Positions 50,992 to 59,362 are shown, counted from the stretch's first letter. The stretch is DNA of 64,000 nucleotides from Microbacterium sp. SS28 (GCF_022761035.1 NZ_JAKWJP010000006.1:186001-250000); one strand, 5' to 3'. Notes: generated by a model from the letters alone, not told the origin. Translations and numbers: made by a program.

Positions 50992-52548
50992 TCAGGCGGG
51001 CTCGACGCCCGCCCGCGCGAAGGCGGCGGCCGCGGCATCCGTCGACTGCTCCCGATCGGAGGCGACGAGGCCGAGCCGCGTGCGGCGGTCGAGCAGGTCG
51101 TCCACCGTGAGGGCGCCCTCGACGGCGACGCCCCAGTGCAGCTCCTGCGCCGTGACGCCGCGCGCCGCGGGCGGACCGTCGGGCAGCGCGGCCGTGAAGG
51201 GCGCCTCTGCACCGAAGCGCCGGACGAGCCGTCCGGGCGCCGCGATCTCGTGCAGCCGGTGCCGCGGCCACGCCCCCACGAGGGGGAGGCTCCGCGTGAC
51301 GGAGGGCCGGGCGGTCGGCAGGGCGCGGCGGCGCACGGCTTCGTCGATACCGTCCTGCGCCATGCGCCGGTAGGTCGTGAGCTTGCCTCCGACGACGCTC
51401 AGCACGCCGTCGGGCGACTCGAGGATCGCGTGCCGGCGCGACAGGTCGCTCGTCTCGTCGGCATCGTCGGCGGAGGTGAGCAGGGGCCGCAGCCCCGCGT
51501 AGGCGCCGAGCACGTCGTCGCGCGTGAGCGGCGCCGTCAGCACCGACCCCACGACCTCGAGGAGCATGTCGATCTCGGCCTCGGTCGGCTGCGGCACGTC
51601 GGGGATGGGCCCGTCGGCAGGGACGTCGGTGAGCCCGATGTAGGTGCGTCCATGCTGCGCCGGCAGGGTGAAGACGAAGCGGCTGCGCGAGCCGGGAACC
51701 GGCACCGTGAGCGAGACGTCCGATCCGCCCAGCCGTGCCGTGTCGACGACGAGGTGCGTGCCGCGGCTCGGACGCAGCCGCACGTCGGGGGCGAGCGCGC
51801 CCGCCCACACGCCCGTCGCGCTTACGACGGCCCGCGCCTGCACCGTGATCTCGTCACCCGTGAGCGTGTCGCGCAGGACCGCCGACTCGCCCGTCGCCTG
51901 CAACGCCTCGACGCGGGTGAGGACGGATGCCCCGTACCCCGCCGCCGTCCGGGCGACGGCGACAACGAGCCGGGCGTCGTCGATGAGCTGACCGTCCCAG
52001 CCGCGCATCGCACCGCGCAGATCGTCGTGGCGGACGGCTGGAGCGAGCCGGAGGGTCGCGGCCGGGCCGATCGGGCCGGGCGAGCGGAGGACGGCGTCGG
52101 GCGTGCCCACGAAGCGGCGCAGCGCGTCGCCCATCCCGTAGCCCGCGCCGATGAGGGCGCCGTGCGACACATGGCCCGGCGCGTAGAGGGGCAGCACCTG
52201 GGCGACAGCCCGCGTCAGGTGCGGTGCGAGCCGGGTCATGAGCAGGTGCCGCTCCGCCGCGCTCTCGTGCGCGATGCCGATCTGGCCCGACGCGAGGTAG
52301 CGCAGCCCGCCGTGCACGAGTTTCGAGCTCCAGCGGCTCGTGCCGTGCGCGAGATCGTGCCGCTCGACGAGCACCGTGCGCAGGCCGCGGCTCGCGGCAT
52401 CCAGTGCGAGTCCCGCCCCCGTGATGCCGCCGCCGATGACGAGCACGTCGACGACGGGATCGTCGGCGAGACTCTCGAGCTCGCGCGTGCGCCGCGCGGC
52501 GCTGAGCGCCGACGACGACGGGGTCCGTCCCACGATGCGCGAGGTCAT
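50992..52548 (-). CDS. glpD: Glycerol-3-phosphate dehydrogenase (FAD-dependent)
   Basis: 518 residues. The dinucleotide motif is VLVIGGGITGAGLALDAASRG, the FAD/substrate block is SRWSSKLVHGGLRYL, and VVGGKLTTYRRMAQDG lies near residue 390, all typical of GlpD. It oxidises sn-glycerol-3-phosphate to DHAP at the membrane. The C-terminal domain is present. The ATG overlaps the stop of the upstream tetR (ATGA), so the regulator and glpD share one mRNA. The DHAP made could feed the AGPS-like enzyme encoded across the intergenic region. Confidence 0.93.
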   Translation of the reverse strand: MTSRIVGRTPSSSALSAARRTRELESLADDPVVDVLVIGGGITGAGLALDAASRGLRTVLVERHDLAHGTSRWSSKLVHGGLRYLASGQIGIAHESAAERHLLMTRLAPHLTRAVAQVLPLYAPGHVSHGALIGAGYGMGDALRRFVGTPDAVLRSPGPIGPAATLRLAPAVRHDDLRGAMRGWDGQLIDDARLVVAVARTAAGYGASVLTRVEALQATGESAVLRDTLTGDEITVQARAVVSATGVWAGALAPDVRLRPSRGTHLVVDTARLGGSDVSLTVPVPGSRSRFVFTLPAQHGRTYIGLTDVPADGPIPDVPQPTEAEIDMLLEVVGSVLTAPLTRDDVLGAYAGLRPLLTSADDADETSDLSRRHAILESPDGVLSVVGGKLTTYRRMAQDGIDEAVRRRALPTARPSVTRSLPLVGAWPRHRLHEIAAPGRLVRRFGAEAPFTAALPDGPPAARGVTAQELHWGVAVEGALTVDDLLDRRTRLGLVASDREQSTDAAAAAFARAGVEPA

Positions 52549-53144
52549 CTCGACTCCCCCAGATACCCGGCGAGCGCTGCGCGCAGTTCGCCGCTCCACG
52601 CGTCGCCGGCGAGCCACTCCGCGACGAGGGGCGCCGACTGGACGGCGGACTGCATGATGAGCAGCACCATCGCCGCGAGTGCCGCGGGCGCGCCCGCCCG
52701 CACGAAGCCGCGCTCCTGTCCGCGCGCGATCCGCGTCTCGAGCTCGGCATGCATCGCGCGCTGGCTCGTCCCCACCCGCGTCAGGATGTAGCGGCCGAAG
52801 AGCTCGGGGTCGGTCGTGCGCAGGCGATCGAGCAGGGGCATGCGCCGCATCCCGTCCGCCGTAGCGACGAGCAGCCCGACGAGCCCCTCGAGATCGTCCG
52901 GATCGTCGGTCCGCGGCGGCAGCGCCCCGACCAGCTCGCGCGTGATGAGGGCCGCGAAGACGGCGTGCGCGTCGGGCCAGTACCGGTACAGCGTCTGCCG
53001 CGAGACGCCCGCGCGGCGCGCGATGTCGGATGCCGTCGTCCGGCGGATGCCGTGGGCGAGCAGTTCCGCGAGCGCGGCGTCGAGCAGCACCGCCTCGGTC
53101 TCGGGAGTCCGCGAGGGTCGGGTGTCGATCGGCTTCACCGCCAT
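52545..53144 (-). CDS. TetR-family transcriptional regulator
   Basis: 199 residues. The N-terminal helix-turn-helix covers about residues 25-65 (LLAHGIRRTTASDIARRAGVSRQTLYRYW). The C-terminal ligand domain is helical and of unknown specificity. It probably controls itself, glpD and the divergent FAD-enzyme operon. The ATG at 53142-53144 is chosen because a TATGGT box lies 6 bases upstream (leaderless); an in-frame ATG at 53157-53159 would place the first codons inside that box. Confidence 0.9.
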   Translation of the reverse strand: MAVKPIDTRPSRTPETEAVLLDAALAELLAHGIRRTTASDIARRAGVSRQTLYRYWPDAHAVFAALITRELVGALPPRTDDPDDLEGLVGLLVATADGMRRMPLLDRLRTTDPELFGRYILTRVGTSQRAMHAELETRIARGQERGFVRAGAPAALAAMVLLIMQSAVQSAPLVAEWLAGDAWSGELRAALAGYLGESR

Positions 53145-53145
53145 G

Positions 53146-53172
53146 TGACAACCATACATAATGTGTCATACT
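53146..53172. promoter_or_regulatory. Shared promoter/operator region, tetR-glpD and FAD-enzyme operons
   Basis: The inverted repeat TGACA-N13-TGTCA (53146-53168, minus/plus halves) covers the -10 box TATGGT of tetR (53151-53156, minus) and ends beside CATACT (53167-53172), the -10-like box of the FAD enzyme (7 bases from its ATG). The patch is AT-rich. It is the natural site for the TetR protein. Confidence 0.55.
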
Positions 53173-53179
53173 GTCGCCC

Positions 53180-54814
53180 ATGTCATCGCCGACTCCGACG
53201 CCGATCGCGATCGCCCTCCCGCCGCCTGCCGGCCGGTCCGATTGGGACGCCTGGGGCGACGAGCCTGCACGCCTCCCCGCCGGGGCACGGGCGATCGTCT
53301 CGACGCTCCTGCCGGGCAAGCCGCATCCCGTCCCACGCCGTAAGCGCCCCACGCTCACGGCCTCGCGCATCGCCGCCGACGACCTCTCCGCCCTCACGGA
53401 CGCCGCAGGGCGCGCGACCGCCGACGACGACGTGCGGGTGCTGCACCTCGGCGGCAAGAGCACGCCCGACCTGCTCGCCCGCCGCACGGGCGAGCAGCAG
53501 GCCGCGCCCGACGCCGTCGTGTCGCCCGGCTCGCACGACGAGGTGCTCGCGGTGCTGCGGCTGTGCGCGGAGCGCGGCATCGCCGTCGTCCCCTTCGGCG
53601 GCGGCACGAGCGTCGTCGGCGGAGTCGACCCCGTGCGCGGGTCCCACGCGGCCATCATCGCGCTCGACCTGTCGCGCACGGCGGCGCTCATCACGCTCGA
53701 CGAGGTCTCGCTGCTCGCGACCCTCGGCGCGGGGACGACGGGCCCGCAGGCCGAGGAGCTGCTCGGCGAGCGCGGTTTCACCCTCGGACACTTCCCGCAG
53801 AGCTTCCGGTACGCCTCGATCGGCGGATTCGCCGCGACCCGCTCGAGCGGGCAGGCCTCGCGCGGCTACGGCCGCTTCGACGACCTCGTGCACGCGCTGC
53901 GCGTCGCGACGCCCGCGGGCGAGCTGCGGCTCGGGCGCGCTCCCGCGAGCGCCGCAGGACCCGACCTCCGGCAGCTCTTCCTCGGCTCGGAGGGCGCCTT
54001 CGGGGTGCTCACCGAGGTCACGGTGCGCATCCGCCCCGTCCCCGCCGCGACGGCGTACGGCGCGTGGACCTTCCCTGACTTCACGTCGGGCGCCGCGGCC
54101 CTCCGGTCGGCGACGCAGCGCGGCATCCGTCCCACTGTCCTGCGGCTCAGTGACGAGACGGAGACGCGCGTCAACGCCGCCCTCGGCGGCCACCTCACAC
54201 GCATGCGCGGAGTCCTGGCCGTCGCGACCTTCGAGGGCGAGTCGACCGCCGCGGCGGCTGAGACGCGCGCGACGCTGCACGACGTGTTCCGCAGCCACGG
54301 CGCCCGCTCGCGCGGCGAGGAGCCGGCCCGATCCTGGGAGCGCGGACGCTTCGCCTCGCCGGCACTGCGCGACACGCTGCTCGACATCGGGGTCCTCGCC
54401 GAGACGCTCGAGACCGCCACGACATGGGCGCAGCTGCCCGAGCTCAAGCGGTCGGTCACGGCGGCCCTCACCGACCGCCTCACGGCCGAGGGCACCAAGC
54501 CGCTCGTCCTGTGTCACATCTCGCACGTCTACCCCGCGGGCGCCTCGCTGTACTTCACCGTCGTGGCCGCGCTCACCGCCGATCCCGCGGCGCAATGGCA
54601 GGGGGCGAAGGACGCCGCGTCCCGCGCCATCGGCGAAGCGGGCGGCACGATCACCCACCATCACGCCGTCGGCCGCGACCACCTCCCGTACCTCGAGGAC
54701 GAGATCGGACCGCTCGGGATCGCGGTGCTCCGCGCCGTCAAGGACACCCTCGACCCGACCGGGATCATGAACCCCGGCGTGCTCGTCGAGGCGCCCGGCC
54801 CGGTGGCCGGGTGA
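53180..54814 (+). CDS. FAD-linked oxidase, alkyl-dihydroxyacetone-phosphate synthase-like
   Basis: 544 residues of the vanillyl-alcohol-oxidase fold. The FAD-binding block is VVPFGGGTSVVGGVDP, SFRYASIGGFAATRSSGQAS follows, and the late His-rich motif GGTITHHHAVGRDH is characteristic of AGPS, which swaps acyl for alkyl on acyl-DHAP to start ether-lipid synthesis. Bacterial members have also been called D-lactate or glycolate oxidase-like, so the reaction is unproved. Its stop overlaps the lipid kinase start (GTGA), and it faces tetR-glpD across 35 bases. Confidence 0.88.
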   Translation: MSSPTPTPIAIALPPPAGRSDWDAWGDEPARLPAGARAIVSTLLPGKPHPVPRRKRPTLTASRIAADDLSALTDAAGRATADDDVRVLHLGGKSTPDLLARRTGEQQAAPDAVVSPGSHDEVLAVLRLCAERGIAVVPFGGGTSVVGGVDPVRGSHAAIIALDLSRTAALITLDEVSLLATLGAGTTGPQAEELLGERGFTLGHFPQSFRYASIGGFAATRSSGQASRGYGRFDDLVHALRVATPAGELRLGRAPASAAGPDLRQLFLGSEGAFGVLTEVTVRIRPVPAATAYGAWTFPDFTSGAAALRSATQRGIRPTVLRLSDETETRVNAALGGHLTRMRGVLAVATFEGESTAAAAETRATLHDVFRSHGARSRGEEPARSWERGRFASPALRDTLLDIGVLAETLETATTWAQLPELKRSVTAALTDRLTAEGTKPLVLCHISHVYPAGASLYFTVVAALTADPAAQWQGAKDAASRAIGEAGGTITHHHAVGRDHLPYLEDEIGPLGIAVLRAVKDTLDPTGIMNPGVLVEAPGPVAG

Positions 54815-55716
54815 GTGTCACCCTGCTCCTCAACCCCGCGGCGCGCACGGGCGCGCACACGGGCGCCGCGACGCGCGCCGCCGAGCGGCTGCGCGAGCAC
54901 GGCCTCCGGACGACGATCGTGAGCGGGGGAAGCGCCGCCGAGTCCGCCGCGCTCCTGCGCACTGCGATAGAGCTCGGCACGGACGCCGTCGTCGTCGCGG
55001 GCGGCGACGGCACGGTCGGCCTCGCGGTGCAGGAGCTCGCGGGGACCGGCGTCCCGCTCGGCATCGTGCCCTCGGGGACGGGCAACGACTTCGCGGGGGC
55101 GCTCGGCCTGCGCGAGCTCGACGCCGACGCGGCCGCCGACCTCGTGATCGGCGGTGAGACGCGCACCGTCGACCTCGCCCGAATCACGCGAGAGGACGGC
55201 TCGACCCGCCACTTCGCGTCGGTGCTCGCGAGCGGCTTCGACTCGAAGGTCAACGACCGTGCGAACGCCATGACGTGGCCTCGGGGCGGCTCGCGCTACA
55301 CGATCGCGATCCTCCTGGAGTTCCTGCGGCTGCGCGGCATCCCGTTCCAGCTCGAGCTGACGCTCGCGGACGGCACGCTCGAGCGCATCGACGGCGACCT
55401 CGTGATGGCGACCGTCGGCAATACGAGCATGTACGGCGGCGGCATCCCGATCTGCCCCGACGCCGACCCCTCGGACGGCCTGCTCGATGTGACGCTCGTG
55501 CGCCCCGCGGGGCGCCTGCGGCTCGCCCGTCTGCTCCCCCGCGCCTACCGCGGGACGCACACGGTCCTCGACGAGGTGGTGACGCGGCGCGTCACGCGCA
55601 TCAGGATCGCCTCGCCCGGCGTGACGGCGTACGCGGACGGCGATCCCGTCGGTGCGCTGCCGCTCACGATCGACGTCGTGCCGGGCGCGCTCTCGGTCTT
55701 CGCGAAGAAGGTCTGA
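54811..55716 (+). CDS. Diacylglycerol/lipid kinase (DagK/YegS family)
   Basis: 301 residues. The ATP-binding block is VVVAGGDGTVGLAVQEL and the substrate block is GIVPSGTGNDFAGALG. NTSMYGGGIPICPDADPSDGLLDV is the expected C-domain strand pair. It phosphorylates diacylglycerol or a related lipid (sphinganine-type members exist). It is translationally coupled to the AGPS-like gene by a 4-base overlap, so a joint role in glycerolipid or ether-lipid metabolism is reasonable. Confidence 0.92.
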   Translation: MSVTLLLNPAARTGAHTGAATRAAERLREHGLRTTIVSGGSAAESAALLRTAIELGTDAVVVAGGDGTVGLAVQELAGTGVPLGIVPSGTGNDFAGALGLRELDADAAADLVIGGETRTVDLARITREDGSTRHFASVLASGFDSKVNDRANAMTWPRGGSRYTIAILLEFLRLRGIPFQLELTLADGTLERIDGDLVMATVGNTSMYGGGIPICPDADPSDGLLDVTLVRPAGRLRLARLLPRAYRGTHTVLDEVVTRRVTRIRIASPGVTAYADGDPVGALPLTIDVVPGALSVFAKKV

Positions 55717-55772
55717 GAGGGCGACCGCTCAGCGCCAGGTGGATCGGCGCTCGAGACGGACCGCCGTCCGCG

Positions 55773-56015
55773 TCAGTGCGACGCCTGCACCTCGCGGATG
55801 CGGGCGAGCACGACGTCACGCAGCTCCTCGGGAGCTGCTTCCTTGCAGGCCCGCGCGACGACATCCGTCAGCGTCCGTGCGACGAGGGCCTCGTCGCTGC
55901 ACTCCGCGCAGTTCTCCAGGTGCTCGGCGATGTCGGAGTGCTGCGTCTTGCACACTTCGTGCCGCAGGTACTCCTCGAGGTCGCGCCGCGCCTTCTCGCA
56001 GCCGCAATCGGTCAT
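55773..56015 (-). CDS. Zinc-containing anti-sigma factor (RsrA/RshA type)
   Basis: 80 residues. The ZAS motif is H32-x3-C36-x2-C39 in AEHLENCAEC, with further Cys at 4, 6 and 22 available for redox sensing. Such proteins hold the SigR/SigH sigma factor until oxidation forms disulfides and frees zinc. Its GTG/ATG start (55 to 56015 region) overlaps the sigma gene stop by four bases (ATGA), the classic sigma/anti-sigma pair. The rest of the protein is helical and ends in VQASH. Confidence 0.93.
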   Translation of the reverse strand: MTDCGCEKARRDLEEYLRHEVCKTQHSDIAEHLENCAECSDEALVARTLTDVVARACKEAAPEELRDVVLARIREVQASH

Positions 56016-56644
56016 CTCGTGCTCCTCGGTGCGGCCTTCGCGCCGCGCTCTTTTGCGGACGCGGTGTCGATGCCGCGCTCCTTCGCGTAGTCGGCGAGCA
56101 GTTCACGAAGCATCCGTCTGCCGCGATGCAGACGGCTCATGACCGTGCCGATGGGGGTCTTCATGATGTCGGCGATCTCCTGGTAGGCGAAGCCCTCGAC
56201 GTCCGCGAGGTACACCGCCAGCCGGAAGTCCTCCGGGATGGCCTGCAGGGCGTCTTTCACGACGGATGCCGGCATCCGATCGATCGCCTCGGCCTCCGCG
56301 GATCGGCTGCTCGTGGCCGTGGTCGACTCGGCGCCGCCGAGCTGCCAGTCCTCGAGCTCGTCGATCGTGCCCTGATAGGGCTCGCGCTGCTTCTTGCGGT
56401 ACGTGTTGATGTACGCATTCGTGAGGATGCGGTACAGCCACGCCTTGAGGTTCGTGCCCTGCGTGAAGGTCTTCCACGAGGCGAACGCCTTGACGAAGGT
56501 CTCCTGCACGAGGTCTGCCGCGTCGGCGGGATTGCGCGTCATGCGCATCGCCGCGGCGTAGAGCTGGTCCATGTAGGGCAGCGCCTGCTCCTCGAACTGC
56601 GTACGAGGATCCGTCTCGGCCTGGGCCTGGGCCTGATCGTTCAT
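56012..56644 (-). CDS. sigH: Group 4 sigma factor, SigH/SigR type
   Basis: 210 residues from the chosen ATG (56642-56644). Region 2 is DQLYAAAMRMTRNPADAADLVQETFVKAFASWKTF; region 4 is ALQAIPEDFRLAVYLADVEGFAYQEIADIMKTPIGTVMSRLHRGRR. The linker is short. It controls the thiol-oxidative and heat-stress regulon in actinobacteria. A TAGACT box lies 8 bases before this ATG, so a leaderless short form is possible. A second in-frame ATG at 56719 (25 residues upstream, MIATLDRVDIG) has GAGGAG 3 bases before it and lies after a SigR-type promoter; see the findings. Confidence 0.9.
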   Translation of the reverse strand: MNDQAQAQAETDPRTQFEEQALPYMDQLYAAAMRMTRNPADAADLVQETFVKAFASWKTFTQGTNLKAWLYRILTNAYINTYRKKQREPYQGTIDELEDWQLGGAESTTATSSRSAEAEAIDRMPASVVKDALQAIPEDFRLAVYLADVEGFAYQEIADIMKTPIGTVMSRLHRGRRMLRELLADYAKERGIDTASAKERGAKAAPRSTR

Positions 56645-56652
56645 CACGCGCC

Positions 56653-56658
56653 AGTCTA
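56653..56658 (-). promoter_or_regulatory. Internal -10 box for the short sigH form
   Basis: TAGACT on the minus strand, 5 bases before a GTG (56645-56647) and 8 before the ATG at 56642-56644. A leaderless short sigma factor would result. Confidence 0.4.
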
Positions 56659-56754
56659 TGCCGGGGGCGTCCCAGGCCTCTGGCGCACCGATATCGACGC
56701 GATCGAGTGTGGCGATCATGGGCTCCTCTGAGGGGGTTTGCGCGAGGCGTTCAG

Positions 56755-56760
56755 TAGGGT
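56755..56760 (+). promoter_or_regulatory. -10 box of aroA
   Basis: TAGGGT, 8 bases before the aroA ATG. It lies where the opposing sigH transcript is expected to begin, so the two promoters face each other. Confidence 0.4.
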
Positions 56761-56763
56761 AGA

Positions 56764-56789
56764 AACCGATGACCGGCGACGTGTATTCC
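56764..56789 (-). promoter_or_regulatory. SigR/SigH-type promoter of the sigH-rsrA operon
   Basis: On the minus strand GGAAT (56785-56789) and GTT (56764-56766) are separated by exactly 18 bases, the consensus of SigR/SigH-dependent promoters. It points at sigH and lies over the start codon and first codons of aroA. The predicted start near 56757 gives a leader of about 38 bases with GAGGAG before the ATG at 56719. Confidence 0.75.
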
Positions 56790-58145
56790 CCCGTTCCTCC
56801 GCGCGGTGTGCGCGGCCACTGGCACGCGCCTGTCGCGAGCGGCCCGCTGAGCGCCTCCGTGACGGTGCCAGGCTCGAAATCGCTCACCAATCGGGAGCTC
56901 ATCCTCGCGTCGCTCGCCGACGGTCCGAGCCGTCTCTGCTCGCCCCTGCACTCCGAGGATTCGCAGCGCATGATCGAGGCGCTGCAGTCGCTCGGCGTCA
57001 CGATCACGCCCGAGGAGGGCGCCGGTCCGTTCGGTCCCGACCTCCTCGTGACCCCGCGCTGGCCCCTGCGCGGCGGCGGCGTCGTGGACTGCGGCCAGGC
57101 CGGCACCGTCATGCGGTTCGTCGCGGGTCTCGCGGGCTTCGCCGACGGCGAGGTCACGATCACGGCGCACGAGACTGCGCTGCACCGCCCCATGGGCGCC
57201 ATGATCAAGGCGCTCCGCGACGTCGGCGTCGACATCGACGACGGCGGCCACTGGGCCCTCCCCTTCTCGGTGCGCGGCCACGGACATGTCCGCGGCGGCG
57301 AGGTCGTGATCGACGCGAGCGCCTCGAGCCAGTTCGTGTCGGGACTGCTGCTCGCGGCTCCGCGCTTCGACGTCGGGCTGCACCTCATCCACCGCGGCGA
57401 GCGGCTGCCGAGCATGCCGCACATCGACATGACGGTCGAGGCGCTGTCGCACCGCGGCGTGCACGTCGAGCGGCCGACGGCGGGCGAATGGGTCGTCCCG
57501 GCGGGTCCCCTGCGCGGCAAGGACATCGCGATCGAGCCCGACCTGTCCAACGCCGCACCGTTCCTCGCGGCGGCGATGGTCGTCGGCGGCTCCGTCTCGG
57601 TGCCGGGCTGGCCCGCGCACTCGACGCAGCCGGGTGCGATGCTCGGCGACATCCTCTCCCTCATGGGCGCCCGCGTCGCCAGGCGCGGCGGCGCGCTCAC
57701 GGTGACGGGCGGCGCGAACGGCATCCAGGGCGTCGACCTCGACCTCTCGGCCGCCGGCGAGCTCACTCCGACGATCGTGGGCCTCGCGGCCTTCGCCGAC
57801 AGCCCGACGACGCTCTACGGCATCGGGCACATCCGCGGCCACGAGACCGACCGCATCGCGGCTCTCGTGAGCGAGCTGCGCGCCCTCGGCGGCCACGCGG
57901 AAGAGCTGCCCGACGGCATCCGCATCTTCCCCCGCCCGCTCCAGGGCGGCCGCTGGCGCGCACACCACGACCACCGCCTCGCGACGACGGGCGCCCTCGT
58001 GGGCCTCGCCGTCCCGGGCGTCGAGATCGACGACATCGGCACGACCGCCAAGACGATGCCCGAGTTCCCGCAGCTGTGGCAGCGCATGCTCGAGGGCGGA
58101 TCCGACGGCGCGACCCCGCGCCCGGAGGCCCTGCAGGCATCGTGA
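56769..58145 (+). CDS. aroA: 3-phosphoshikimate 1-carboxyvinyltransferase (EPSP synthase)
   Basis: 458 residues of the two-domain EPSP synthase fold. The substrate motif is PGSKSLTNRELILASLADG, and the second-domain block ends LLAAPRFD... with HDHRLATTGALVGLAVPG near the C-terminus. It adds phosphoenolpyruvate to shikimate-3-phosphate in aromatic synthesis. It may be of the glyphosate-sensitive type by the LTNR motif. The ATG at 56769 is supported by the TAGGGT box 8 bases upstream. Its stop overlaps the rsgA start (GTGA). aroA next to rsgA and sigH is the usual actinobacterial order. Confidence 0.96.
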   Translation: MTGDVYSPVPPRGVRGHWHAPVASGPLSASVTVPGSKSLTNRELILASLADGPSRLCSPLHSEDSQRMIEALQSLGVTITPEEGAGPFGPDLLVTPRWPLRGGGVVDCGQAGTVMRFVAGLAGFADGEVTITAHETALHRPMGAMIKALRDVGVDIDDGGHWALPFSVRGHGHVRGGEVVIDASASSQFVSGLLLAAPRFDVGLHLIHRGERLPSMPHIDMTVEALSHRGVHVERPTAGEWVVPAGPLRGKDIAIEPDLSNAAPFLAAAMVVGGSVSVPGWPAHSTQPGAMLGDILSLMGARVARRGGALTVTGGANGIQGVDLDLSAAGELTPTIVGLAAFADSPTTLYGIGHIRGHETDRIAALVSELRALGGHAEELPDGIRIFPRPLQGGRWRAHHDHRLATTGALVGLAVPGVEIDDIGTTAKTMPEFPQLWQRMLEGGSDGATPRPEALQAS

Positions 58146-59185
58146 GCTGGCTGGACGACTCCGACGACGACGACGACGAGTTCGACGAAGCCGACGTCCG
58201 GGTCCGTCCCAACCCCAAGGCCAACCGCCCCCGCACCAAGAGGCGTCCGGCCCACTCCGACGCCGAGATCGCGCGCGTCCTGGGCGTCGACCGAGGCCGC
58301 TACGCGGTCCTCGTCGCGGAGGACACGGATGCCGAGCACGAGGCCGTCGCGATGCGCGCGCGCGAGCTGCGCAAGCAGCCCATCGTGACGGGAGATCTCG
58401 CACGGGTCGTGGGCGACTCCTCGGGCGACGAGGGCACGCTCGGACGCATCGTCGGGATCGAGCCGCGGTCCTCTCTCCTGCGCCGCAGCGCGGACGACAC
58501 CGACCAGGTGGAGCGCGTCGTGGTCGCCAACGCCGACCAGATGCTCGTCGTCGTCGCGGCGGCCGACCCCGAGCCGCGGCCGCGGCTCGTGGACCGGTAC
58601 CTCGTCGCGGCGCTCGATGCCGGCATCCGTCCCCTCCTGGTCGTGACCAAGACCGACCTCACCGACCCCGCCTCCTTCCTCGCGCACTTCGACGGCCTCG
58701 ATCTCGAGGTCTTCACGAGCGCACGCGAGGAGATGCCGATCGAGCGCATCGGCGCGGCCCTCGTCGGGCACTCGACGGTGTTCGTGGGGCATTCGGGCGT
58801 CGGCAAGTCGACGCTCGTGAACGCCCTCGTCCCGACGGCGCAGCGCGCGACAGGACACGTCAATGTCGTGACGGGGCGCGGGCGGCACACCTCGAGCTCG
58901 ACGGTCTCGCTGCGCTACCGCGGCGAAGGCGGCGGCGGGTGGGTCATCGACACGCCGGGCGTCCGGTCATTCGGCCTCGGCCACGTCGACCCGGCCAACA
59001 TCCTGCGCGCCTTCACCGAGCTCGCCGAGATCGCCGAGGAGTGCCCGCGCGGCTGCACGCATCTGCCCGACGCCCCCGACTGCGCCATCATCGAGGCCCG
59101 CGACGAGGGCCGCCTCGGCCCGCGCGGCGCAGCCCGGCTGGACTCGCTGCAGCGGCTGCTGCTGACCTTCGCCGACAAGGCGTGA
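58142..59185 (+). CDS. rsgA: Ribosome small-subunit-dependent GTPase A
   Basis: 347 residues. A very acidic N-terminal stretch (SWLDDSDDDDDEFDEADV) and a basic linker precede the OB-fold (about 45-115). The circularly permuted GTPase follows, with G4 VTKTDL before the P-loop GHSGVGKSTLV, and DTPGVRSFGL as G3. The C-terminal zinc site is in ECPRGCTHLPDAPDC. It checks 30S maturation. The GTG start overlaps the aroA stop. Confidence 0.95.
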   Translation: MSWLDDSDDDDDEFDEADVRVRPNPKANRPRTKRRPAHSDAEIARVLGVDRGRYAVLVAEDTDAEHEAVAMRARELRKQPIVTGDLARVVGDSSGDEGTLGRIVGIEPRSSLLRRSADDTDQVERVVVANADQMLVVVAAADPEPRPRLVDRYLVAALDAGIRPLLVVTKTDLTDPASFLAHFDGLDLEVFTSAREEMPIERIGAALVGHSTVFVGHSGVGKSTLVNALVPTAQRATGHVNVVTGRGRHTSSSTVSLRYRGEGGGGWVIDTPGVRSFGLGHVDPANILRAFTELAEIAEECPRGCTHLPDAPDCAIIEARDEGRLGPRGAARLDSLQRLLLTFADKA

Positions 59186-59263
59186 CCTGATCGCCCTCGC
59201 GCCCGACTTACGCCCCACCCGCTCCCCCGCTCCCCCGCTCCCGCTCTCCAGCCCCGCCCTATT

Positions 59264-59326
59264 CGGATCGTTCTACGGGATTCGGATGCTTCGACCCACG
59301 GCATCCGAATCTCGTAGAACCGTCCG
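59264..59326. repeat. Long imperfect inverted repeat between rsgA and bcp
   Basis: Two 26-base arms (59264-59289 and 59301-59326) with three mismatches and an 11-base loop. The arms share TTCTACG and GATTCGGATGC. It is preceded by GCTCCCCC repeats (59221-59242). It could end rsgA transcription or be an interspersed repeat; it has no poly-T tail. Confidence 0.8.
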
Positions 59327-59350
59327 ATCTCGGTACTGTCGCGGCGACCC

Positions 59351-59356
59351 TAGGCT
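59351..59356 (+). promoter_or_regulatory. -10 box of bcp
   Basis: TAGGCT, then GGAGGG, then ATG. The box position predicts a leaderless start, while GGAGGG could also serve as a Shine-Dalgarno sequence on a longer transcript. Confidence 0.45.
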
Positions 59357-59362
59357 GGAGGG

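Noticed and set aside
56645..56647. GTG as the only sigH start
   Set aside because: It is possible on the leaderless transcript, but the ATG right after it and the upstream ATG with GAGGAG are at least as good; the choice is left open in the findings.
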